Positions 1 through 10,285 of a stretch of DNA of 64,000 nucleotides are shown here, piece after piece (the first letter of the stretch is position 1; every line of letters starts with the position of its first letter). The notes under the pieces are model-generated. The model was given only the letters and a program-made list of their open reading frames with translations, was not told the origin of the DNA and did no database searches. The stretch is from Polytrichum commune (lineage: Eukaryota; Streptophyta; Polytrichopsida; Polytrichales; Polytrichaceae): contig OX485804.1 in assembly GCA_950295325.1 (NCBI GenBank), positions 9,734,001 through 9,798,000 of the forward strand, read 5' to 3'. Made by a program: the position numbers and the translations under genes.

Positions 1-1270
1 TCTATCATATCTACGTCTTAAAACCTCATATTAGATTTGAGGCCACAACATGATAAAAGAGTAACCTAACATACCATATTATATACAAAAGTGAAATCCA
101 TCAACTGTTAGAGTCAAAATAAGTAGTATTATCTTCACCTTCAAAAGGAAAACGCCCTTAAAGGTATCTATGTGCATGTGAAAACAAGCATCTAAACTTT
201 GTAGAGTTCCTCCATAAAGCTATGGCTTCCATTAGTACGTTATCGAGATCACCACGAAGATCTTCCATAGACACATGCATAATACATTTTAAACGCTAGT
301 TGTCAAAATTGAAATGCAATAATGAAGCAAAAGCTTCGCATGTCCGCCATTCACCAAATCGCTACAAGCCTACAATAAACACATAACCTAAACCCTAGAA
401 CCAGATGATATCTGGCCTTAGATGAATCAAACCGGATGAAATCCACCTATTTCACAATTCATCTGGGTAAAAATCCTCCTCCTCAAAATGGTTGCCGGTT
501 GAAATCCGTGAATAATTTCAATTTCAAATTATTATTATTATTATTATTATTAATAAAAGCACCGGTTTCACATCCTCCACTTTCCCAATTCAACTAGACT
601 TTTCACAAAACCAACCGGCCGCCATTACACTAAATATCGGTTCTCCCCGGACATTGATGTTGACATCCTCTGGTTTTCCTTTATTAAATTGGGGTTTATT
701 TTATAAATTCCTCTAAAATGATCGGTAATTTCCCTCCAGTTTTGAACTTCAACCAATTGTTTTTTAAACTCAACCGGTTCATTTGTAACTAACTGCTAGT
801 TCTTCCCGATCATTGCTCCATGTCCATCACGCACTGATGCCCCGATCACACCAAACTTTTTGTTCGGTTCCACCTGTGAAATTGTTGGGGATTATGTTGA
901 GAAATAAGATGTTGGCCCACCACTTTTCACATTATTACAGCTGGAGATGCCGACGGATGGTGTCAAAACTTGTTACGAACCTCTCACCGGTTGGCAATTG
1001 GTTTCTTGACAACAAAATCTCAAAATAAAGAATTGAAACAAACACAAATTTTATTTCTTCCTCTAAGTACAAACCACAACCAAATAAAGTTTGGTCAAAG
1101 AAGCTCTACCACCCGACCATAGGAAAGAGAGCTAACAACAAAAAGCTCCTGTCTCCTCCCCCGAGCTTCCTCTTATGCCAAAGGCCTACTTTTACCTTCT
1201 ATCTTTACATATAGTAAAAGTATTCTATTCATAGCTCTATCTTCTAGTTCTACTATGAATCTTCTATCTT
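1..1270. other. No gene seen
   Basis: No supported coding region. Contains a short (ATT)n tract at about 528-552. Open frames here are short and have no recognisable motif. Confidence 0.6.
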
Positions 1271-1769
1271 TGGTTCTTCTAGAACCTTCTTTCATCTCTT
1301 ATCTCAATTCCAAATTTTGGAACTGTCTAATTTCAATTGGATTCATCCATTCTTCTTTCTAGTTGGATTTGTCTAATTCCAATTAAATACATCCATCCTT
1401 TATTCCAGTTGGAACTGTCTAATTCCAACTTGGTTCATCCAACCATTCTCTTAGTTGGAACTATCTAATTCCAACTAATTCATTCATTCAATCTTCTAGT
1501 TGGAGCTGTCTAATTCCAACTAGCTTTATCTATTCATTGAGAGTTGTCTAACTCCAATGAATAACATTCATCTTTCCAAATATGGAGTGGTCTAACTCCT
1601 GTGCACCTCATCGAGAGTTGTCTAACTCACGTGCACATGTTCTCAATTGGAATGGTCTAGTTCCAATGCACTAAATGTGGAGCTGTCTAACTCCAGTGCA
1701 CATGTTGTCAATCTGGAGTTGTCTTACTCCTATCCATTCATCTTCAATTGAGAGTTGTCTAGCTCCCAT
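1271..1769. repeat. Array of about 12 imperfect hairpins with a constant loop
   Basis: Twelve inverted-repeat units lie about every 40 bases, near 1316, 1361, 1407, 1452, 1497, 1534, 1581, 1609, 1646, 1676, 1713 and 1747. Each has a loop close to YTGTCTAA. The flanking arms change together: GGAA/TTCC in the units at 1407 and 1452, GGAG/CTCC at 1581, 1676 and 1713, and GAG/CTC at 1534, 1609 and 1747. The unit at 1452 has a perfect 9-bp stem. A related hairpin with a different loop (GGTTC/GAACC) precedes the array near 1271. Spacers are rich in CATTCATC. The function is unknown. Confidence 0.8.
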
Positions 1770-3311
1770 CTTTCTCTGCTTACACACTGGCACATGTAGT
1801 TAGAATATTCCTTAATAATTCTAGTTACATTACAAAACTGGCTGGTGTGATCAACCTCTCCCTGATGAGTGAGTGTCGAGGGAGATTTGGGAGCATTATC
1901 GGTCAAGATCCTACCGTTGTTTCCAACACCAACCGGTTGATTACATGTGGATGTCTTCCCGGTTTTTCTTTGACCAATCGGGGGAATATTCGGTAGATTC
2001 TTGTTGGTAAGTGACAGTAATTGCAACGAGATGCATCTATAATCCCCCAAAAAATTCACAAGGGAGTGACAAATGATGTTGGGTTAATATTGAGTGTTGG
2101 TGACACTACACCACGGTTTACGATTAGTGTTGAGCAAGACAATTAGAATCGGTGACACTAAATATCGTAGTTGAAGTACTCATGTTGTTTGGGCTAAAAA
2201 GTGATACTCTCCGGGGAAAAAAGGTCATAGCAATCCGTAAGTCCGAATGGGAACCCACACCAATGAGACCAAAGTGGAAAGTGTAGTGTCATGTCACGTT
2301 GAAGCTCACCAACTTGTCGTCCGCATTCAATTTAAAGGATAGTGAGACAAGGATTTGCAAAGGACAAGAGCACTTTGTGGCAAGACAAAAGGCCGGCCGG
2401 CCGCCCCATGAACCTCCTTTTTTAATCGTCTTTGTTCGGATGGGTTTTCCGTCCGTGTTTATGGATGTGGTAAAATGGTGTGATTTCTAAACGATCCATA
2501 AAAGAGGTATTTGCAAAGTAAAAGCCGATGAAACCACGGGTTTAGTTCCAAATCTTGGGTTTATGAAAATTAACACAAAGTCATTCAATTTTTTTAATGC
2601 TTGGAGTACCATACATAACGAGTGGTGTTGCACAATCAAAACCTGCCTTTCTAGCTTATTCTATTAGAGTGTGGGGGCCAAATTTAAACCTTGCATGGGT
2701 TGATCCGGGATGATTTAGGATAGCGGATCCCAAGCACATATCCTGTTTTAGGTCTTAAACTTTCTCTCAAAAGTTTGAGAGGTGAAAAGAGATGATTCAA
2801 AAAGTTTCACCCAACTTTCAAAATGGGCTCCAAAATGCGACGAGCTAACGAGGGCTTGATAGAAAGTTTTTCTCAAAGACAGATCTAACCCACGGCTTGT
2901 CCCTCTTTGAGGGAGTTTACGGATAACTCTATTGATTGGAGAGAATCATAACCCATATACCATGTAAGGGTTCCATGTAAAAATGGAACTAAGTTACAAT
3001 GTGTCCTCCATGGAACTTTACATGTTACGACCCTTCCCCATGAACTTGAATCTCAATGGCTAAGACTTGGGCCTTCTATTTGTTTACGGTTACATAGGAT
3101 AGCTGCTCCTTGTCTTTCTTTCTTTCTTTCTTTCTCTCTTTCCGCAGTCATTGTTAAAATCACTACATGCATGTGAGTCCTAGGCAATTGACCTAAGTCA
3201 CTGAAAACTTCTCTATATAATTGAAAAAAGAATGTAAATCTAGCATCGTTCTTTCATTGATGTGGGATGATCTAGCATAGGAACCTACATGGAACAACCC
3301 CACACAACAAG
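1770..3311. other. No gene; dispersed repeat and (TTTC)n microsatellite
   Basis: No supported gene. Positions 2005-2190 resemble 25605-25790, sharing the motif TGACACTAAATATC and the stretch before it, so this is one copy of a dispersed repeat. A (TTTC)n tract lies at about 3113-3138. Confidence 0.6.
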
Positions 3312-3313
3312 TA

Positions 3314-3701
3314 AGGTAGGGGTGGCAATTTCCGTCCAAATTTCAGATGTGCCTAGTTGGGATGCTGAAACTATTTTTTTAATATAAATTTTGAGCGCTC
3401 CGCAAAGCTGGTGCAAGAGCAACTATGAAAAAATCAAAATTTTCCAGCATGTTTATGATTTCCTACAAATTTTTAAAGGAAACCTTGTAGAGTGACCAAC
3501 ACTCGCACATAGCATACGTGGTATATCCACAGGGTGGATTTCTAAAACCGACCGCTGGCAGCCAATAAAATGTTGGCAGCGCTGTGAACGGTAAAAACAC
3601 CTTGATAGGTGCTTTTGTAAACCCATGTAAAACCACCTAAATAGGTGCTTCCGACATAGGGGTCGACTTTAGGACCCGCACGGAAATTGCCACCCCTACC
3701 T
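3314..3701. mobile_element. MITE with 22-bp terminal inverted repeats, TA duplication
   Basis: The left end AGGTAGGGGTGGCAATTTCC recurs as its exact reverse complement at the right end, and the repeat continues for two further bases. Both sides are flanked by TA (3312-3313 and 3702-3703), which fits a Tc1/mariner-type duplication. Because the flanks are themselves symmetrical, a hAT origin starting at TAGGGGTGGC cannot be excluded. The element is 388 bp and non-coding. Confidence 0.75.
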
Positions 3702-3703
3702 TA

Positions 3704-5111
3704 TGGATAATGTTGGCCGGGAGTGTGGGAAATTTTCTAGACAACTCTTGAAGGTAGACCTCGCGGAACATGCGGGTGAGAATTCAGGTTTACATGCAGA
3801 TCTTTGGGACTCCAAAAAAGTTTGGGCTATAGTCCATGGACTTCTCTTTGCTCCCATCCAAAAAGCGAGGGTACCATGGCCTAATAATGCCTTCCGTGTA
3901 GACATGCCCTAAGTAAAGTGTGGGTTGCCTGTGTGTCTCCAAAGCGAAACCCTAATTGACGACCAACAAGAAACTTTGGGATCCCACGATCGAGTGTACG
4001 TTCCAATCAATTTGACAGCCATGTACGTGTAGTTCCCTAAAAGTAGAAGGAAGAGGCTGGACACTAGAATGACAGAGCTGCTTCTTGTTGTCAAAACATA
4101 GCCACAACCTCAAAGGGAAAGAAAAAAGGAAGGATGTGTGTGTGCGCGTGTTGTATATACCTACTTTCCGGTCACTTTGTCAAGGGGGTTGATGTGGGGA
4201 AGAATGTTTGTAGCCTCGCAAAGGAGGATCTAACCAAAAAGGTCGAGGCATCCATAGCCGACCAGGTTCATTGAACCGCTCACTAGGGTACTGGTAATGT
4301 CGACATGGATGAGATCTGTAGTTTTTAGGCGAACGGAGTTAGGTGGTTGTGGCTTGTGATCGATTACACTCATAAGAGTTTTGATGACTGTTGTAGTCAA
4401 GAATTAGCATGTACATGAGCGGTTATGGGTTGACCTATAGATTAATTATGTGTTCCAATGAACTTTATAGCTTCAAAGGTTGTTGCGATTTCCATGTTCA
4501 TGATATTTTTTTTGTAAAAAAATTTGCATTCTCCTTTGAGTATGTTTTTCTTCGTATTTTTTTGAAAAAATAAAAAATTCCCCCATTACCCCTAAACAAA
4601 TGCAAACTCTCTTCTTTCATCTGTTATAGATGCTCAACCTTACTTGAAGAAGCTTTATACTTATTTCAACAAAAGCCACTAGCCAATGATAAGGTGTGTA
4701 GGTGTTATTTGCTTTGATTTTTCCATGTTCTCTAACTTCTACCAACTAGATAAATTACACAATGAAACTTATGTTGCATCAACAAATTGGCGTTGAGGAC
4801 ATCAACCAAAATTGGGGTCATCTTTGATTTAGTTATGGATATCACATGATGTGTGCCTTCATTAATTCCTTAAATTGAATACATAGCTCCTCTCAATTAT
4901 GTTCATGATCGAGTGTATAGTAGTTAATAGAATTTTGAAGATGTAGTCCAATCTCTTTTTTAAACATGTGTCTTTATGGTGTTTGTTCTTTGATTCTCAC
5001 TTGAGCACACACTGCACCAATCAAACATAGGTGTCCGATCAAGAAAAATAACCAAATAACATCCACACACCTAAGACATGGCCATAACCTCACATGACAA
5101 GAAATGAATGA

Positions 5112-5116
<5 letters not shown>
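3704..5116. other. No gene seen
   Basis: No coding motif, RNA gene or strong repeat was recognised in this stretch. Confidence 0.5.

Positions 5117-5168
<52 letters not shown>
5117..5168. repeat. (TA)n microsatellite
   Basis: Uninterrupted TA dinucleotide run of about 50 bases. The Ile-Tyr open frames across it are artefacts of the repeat. Confidence 0.95.
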
Positions 5169-5170
<2 letters not shown>

Positions 5171-6270
5171 GAGCTGACTTTTCAAAACTTGTATCAAGTT
5201 TGTACTTCCTCTTTTTAGAGGCCAAATCCTTCAATTTCTTCCTCTTTGCAACACAAGGGTGGGTGGGTGGGAACATCTTCAAAACCCTCTCCACACATGT
5301 TTCATGCCATTTCCTATTTGATATTATAGTATCACATTGCATAATAGAGTCATTTGCCTAATGTCTCATGGTATGTGTTGTACTACACACATACATTTGC
5401 ATACCTAGTTTGTCTTGCAAGAATACATACCCTATTTGGATTTTTTGCCATCATATGGTATTCATCCCCTCATGTATGATGTTAACTATCCCATGCTTTG
5501 GAAGCTAATTGCCAACCTTCTTGCCTCCTTATCAAGTACATCTAACTAAAACACCACATGTATGTTGTACTTACTAAGGAGAAGTACCTAGTAACCTCAA
5601 CCAATATTTGTGCATAAAATGTCATAATCACAATACATCACTGCATTGATTGTGTGAAGGGCCTGCCTCACCTGTGCCCATGCAACCAACCAACAAACAA
5701 TTGAGGATTAGTTACGTACACGAGGTAAATAACAGCAGGACCCAGTTGTTATCCATGTCACGCACACTTAGTTCATTTCAAATGCATCAAAATATTTCAA
5801 CCTCTAACACTCATTGTAAAACAACATATGGGTGTTCAAACCTGTTCTTTTGCCATGATTGGGTTACTCCAAGTAGAAAACTCCTCTTGGTGATGAACCC
5901 TAGTTACTCTTACTTCAAGCACGTATCTATAACCCTAATGTGTATACTCAGAGCTCGCCGCACCTCTCACTTGCGTGAAATGGCAAAAAAAAAGTTATTT
6001 TTTAGGGTTAAGGGCTTATATTGTAGTACTTACGTATGGTAAGTTCTTGTAACCCTATTTTTACTTCATTCATCTGTATATTTGTTACATTCGTTCCAGG
6101 GTAAGTATGACTTCTTTCCATGTGTGTAGATATAGTATCATCAGAGTTTATTTTATTTGCTTTACATAAGAGACCTTTGCTAGGTCTATTAAAGTAAAAA
6201 GTTTAAACTTTAATTTTTATGTAACATGGCATCAGTCAAGAACAAAAACAAGAGCGAGAGAGAGAGAGAG
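5169..6270 (+). repeat. (GA)n-ended dispersed repeat unit, copy A
   Basis: About 1.1 kb sharing landmarks, in the same order, with units at 15890-17075 and 17076-18047: CTCTTTTTAGAGGCC near 5208, GGGTGGGTGGG near 5260, CTGCCTCACCTGTGCCCATG near 5662, and a terminal (GA)n run at 6252-6270. The segment 5655-5765 is nearly identical to 17523-17630. No coding capacity is evident. Confidence 0.75.
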
Positions 6271-6389
6271 CTGACTAATCTTGTCTGGATTAAACTCTTG
6301 TCAAAATAAGATATGTCATCACTATTGTAGAGTTATGTTAAGTAGAGTTACTGACAACATACATCCTTGTCAAGGCAGGGTCTCGATAA

Positions 6390-8395
6390 TCAAGTGGTAC
6401 GTTATTATACATTTCTTAATGTATTAGTCCTTTGTTAAGTAGAAACTGGTGTAATTCCCATATGTAATCACTAGGTAACCAGTTTGTCTCATAAGAGTAA
6501 TTCATTACACCTTGCAGACATGATATTTCTCCATATCAGATTCATGTGCAATATACTTATTATAGCCAACTACCTGCAAAAATATGTTAAGAACTATATT
6601 AGTTCTTATCAAGTCATATATGCCTTTACCACTTTCCTATTGCCTGTTTTCTTGGAAGCACACTGATAAGACCAGTTCACAAATGGTAATTTGACAAAAC
6701 ATAGGTTATGGGTTTCCCCCAGTTTATTAAACTCAAGGACATATCTATGTAACCAGTGCTCAGATGGTTACTGGGACTGCCTAGGGTATGAATATTAGCT
6801 TAATTTGAAAGCACTTCTGTGTAATTAGCTCTTATGTGGTCATTGAACCAACATAAAGAATGAGTTTCCACGGATACAATATCCCATCTATTCGACCGGC
6901 TCTCAATCTGGTTCTCGAAAAATACATCAGGTAAGAGTATATCCGAAGTTTTTCTAGCACATCTTTATGATCAGCTCCCAAATGGTCTTGATAAAAGATG
7001 TGAGCATCTTTGAATTTTCCTTTCCCACAAGTACTTCTGTATAGCTAACTCTCATGTGGTCACTGAGAATGCTCAAAGAAAGACTGCTTCTGCTCTTTAG
7101 TATTTCAGTAGTTACGTTTAGACATAGTAAATAGTTCTGTATACCTAGCTCTCATATGGTTATTGAGACTACGCAGAGAACTATATATCTTCTTTCTGCA
7201 GGGATCTGTTTTAAGAACTAAGTTAGTTCAGATCAGGTCACATAAGCCTGTCAAATCTCTTTCATACGGTTCCTTACCAACACATCTATGTCACCTGTAC
7301 TTGAATGGTCACCGAGAAAAACTTGGGTTATGGGATTCCACAAGATTTTTGTACAATTTATGTGCTCAATTCTCAGATGAAGACTGAGAGTACATAAGGG
7401 ACGAGTATTTTCAAAATTATCTTAATTTGAAAGTACGTCTGTTTAGAGATCTCTCAAATGGTAATTGTACCACCATAGAGTGTAAGTTTCCTCTGAATCT
7501 CATTATATAGTATATAGTAGCATATTTATTCTACCAGCTCCCAGATGGATATCAGAAATAATTTGGGTATGAGTATACTCAAAATCTTTTAGCGGCATAT
7601 ATTTATGACCAACTCTTAAGTGGTCATTATTTAAGAACAGATGGTGAGAGTATCTTTGAACTAAAGCATTTCTGTATAGCTCGCTCTCATATGGTCACTA
7701 AGAATACTCAGAGAATGACTACTCATGTTCTTTGCTACCTTAGTAGTTACGGTTAAATACGGTGAGTAGTTAGCTCTCATATGATCTCTGAGACTACGTA
7801 GAGAACCTTATTTCTGCATACTGCAAGGATCTTGTTGAGTTCAAATCAGGTCAGATAAGCCTTACAAATCTCTTCTATCTGGTTCCTTGACACCACATCC
7901 CTGTGACCTGTTCTTGAATGTACATTGAGAAGAGCATGAGTTATGGGTTTCTTCGAGATTATTGTACAATTTGTGTGACCACTTCTCAGAAAATCACTGA
8001 GAATGCAGAGGGTATGAGTATTTTCAAAATTATCTTAATTCGAAAAACACTTCTGTATGAATATCTCTCATATGGTCATTAGATCACCAAAGAGTATGAG
8101 CTACCTTTGAATTTCTTTATACAGTATTATGTCTAATCTATCAACTCTCAAATGGTCAGCAGAAATATTTCGAGTATGAGTATACTCAAAATCTTTTTCC
8201 TCAATAATATATTCTGATGACCAACTCTCAAGTAGTCATTATGAAAGAACAAAGGTTGAAAGTTTTTTGAGATTTTCAACAACCAACATCTCTGTATAAC
8301 TATCTCTCTATGTTACTGAGACTTCGCAGAGAATAGCTGCATTAGTTATTCGGTAACTCAGTTTAAACACATAGAATAGTTCTGTATTTTGGAAA
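6390..8395 (+). repeat. Higher-order tandem repeat, period about 630 bp
   Basis: Three or more diverged copies start near 6400, 7030, 7669 and 8291 (the last truncated). The anchor CTGTATAGCTNNCTCTCATRT recurs about every 620-640 bases. Each long unit is itself built from 60-100-bp subunits centred on CTCTCAWATGGTCAYTGAGA variants. The subunits are more diverged from one another than the long units are, so the long unit was amplified second. No long open frame runs through it. Confidence 0.75.
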
Positions 8396-9621
8396 CTAAG
8401 TAATAGCAAGGAAGTATTTCAAAATCTCTCTACAACTTATTAGTATTCACAGTATGTTCATATTTCCCGACTGTCTTATGTATGTAAAAACAAGTGCAGG
8501 TATTCAATCAGTATGTAGAGTGATTAAAATGTTATCATCAAGAAAGATAATATTCATAGTCAATATTCTGGATTTCAAAGAGAAATTTCTTGAAGAATTG
8601 CAATGAGTGGACAATTCTTCGGAAGGTGCGCAACACTTGTAAAAGAGGTCCTCACATGTGCCCATGCTCCCCAAGCATACCATAAAGTAAGTTAGTAGAG
8701 CGTACATCAGGTGTTAGCAGACCTCTTTTCTTGTTATCGATGTCAACAAGGCTTTACTACTTCCTTAGAAATAGGTAATATTCATCATCGTCTACATATA
8801 CATATATATATATATATAGTTGCATATTTTGGAAAAGAAATATAACCATGCAACTTGAACAAGAATTGGGTGAATTCAAGTGTGTAGCTTGATTTTCACA
8901 TGTAATCTTATTCTTCTTCAAGTGTAGTCTGTGCAAATCTAAGATCTACACCTTGAAGTCGTCACTGGATGAGTTTAACTTGCTCATCTTGATGCTACTG
9001 TGAGTTCTTGAATCTTTGTCGTCAAAATTTAACTGCAATGATAGGAAGCAGACATCTGACTCCTGGAAAAATTCAGCAAATACTTCGTTGAGTCATGCAG
9101 ACTCCATCTCTGCTGCTACAGACCGTGTTAGTAGCCTCGACTAATCTCAAGTTTCTAAAAGCCTATCGCCGCTACTTGCTGAGGCCTGTCTCTGAAGAGC
9201 TCTCTTGAGTTAATTGTATCCATAAACTAATTCTTACTTGCCGGAGGTGACTCTGAATACAGACTCACCGTATCCGTCGATTTTTATACAGATTTATTTT
9301 CTTTTCCGGGCAACCTGTATGGGATACCCTGGAGCCCTGATTTCAAGATTTCAAGATAGAGAGAGAGAGAGACCACCTAAAATGTCCCCTGGTAGGTCAT
9401 ATCATAATACATTATGAGTGGATGCTGGTTATGCATCCACTCTCGGTATGCATACCAGTCCTCATGTATATTCTCTCATTCAATCTCATGATAATTGTGA
9501 CTACTTACTGTCATGTGCAATTATCAAATCTCCCGATGTGAAATACAATAAATTGTGGTTTAAGCAACATACCTTGTAGGAGAAGCAATAGGTGCTCTTC
9601 ATCGAACTTTAAAGCAGGGAA
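8396..9621. other. No gene; minor simple repeats
   Basis: A short (TA)n lies at about 8796-8818, a (GA)n run at 9356-9373, and a small hairpin formed by GAGTGGATGC/GCATCCACTC near 9415-9443. Nothing coding was recognised. Confidence 0.5.
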
Positions 9622-10285
9622 CTAGTTGTCAGTTAGGAATATGATCACTAGTTGTTGTAGTCTGGTGGATCGAAATCCATTAGTTGACAACGTAGAAAAT
9701 AAAGTTTGGATTTCTTGCATAGCAACGACTGAGTTATTAGATAGGTACAAAGTGGAAACTATTTGAGATATCACCACATTATACGCCTGTTTAACTGGTA
9801 TGTTTGACTTGAGCTTTATAAACTGTGAGTACTTGAAGGGTAGGTCCTGACGTTTGTTAAATTTCTGCATGAGAAATTTACCTGTGGATTCGTCTTTAAC
9901 ACTAATTAGGACATTCATGAAGTGCGTCTTTAATACTAAATTGGGGTGAAGATTTGGAGAACTGAGATACCTCAGTTTTTATTTCTATAATGTCCAATGG
10001 ATAAATCCAAAATGGGTTATCCATATTCTTAGGTTGTAACGGGTTAAGGAACTCGTTAGCATTTCCTATGTTGAGCCAACATAGGTCGTCAATGTACCTA
10101 AAGACATGTTTAAATTTGGACATTATTTTAATCTTCCCCAGTCTAGCCAATATTTGGATAAATTTGATTTCATATGATAAAAAATATAAATTACACCAAA
10201 GAGGTGAGCACGAGAATCCCATAGGTATGTCGAGTATTTGCTTCCATACTCGGTCACCTAAGCGTACATAACAGTTTGTAATAAA
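9622..10285 (-). pseudogene. Penelope-like retroelement reverse transcriptase, C-terminal half
   Basis: Read on the minus strand from 10285, this segment starts with WFITNCYVRLGDRVWKQ and continues to IPMGFSCSPLWCNLYF. The palm catalytic motif YIDDL sits near 10075. Next comes a conserved segment ending near 9905, where a frameshift moves reading into an overlapping frame that contains KRQDLPFKYSQF and AYNVVISQ. The order IPMG, then YIDD, then the KRxD...AYxVxISQ block is the pattern of Penelope-like reverse transcriptases rather than LTR or LINE enzymes. It is the downstream half of the same element seen at 13210-14645; together they cover fingers to thumb. One frameshift and the split make it inactive. 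No GIY-YIG endonuclease was found beside it. Confidence 0.72.

Noticed and set aside
1271-1769. Possible CRISPR array
   Set aside because: The spacing is irregular, the repeated part is the loop of variable palindromes, the spacers are low-complexity, and the window is eukaryotic with no cas genes.
5104-5361. Overlapping frames with Ile-Tyr runs on both strands
   Set aside because: Produced by the (TA)n microsatellite.
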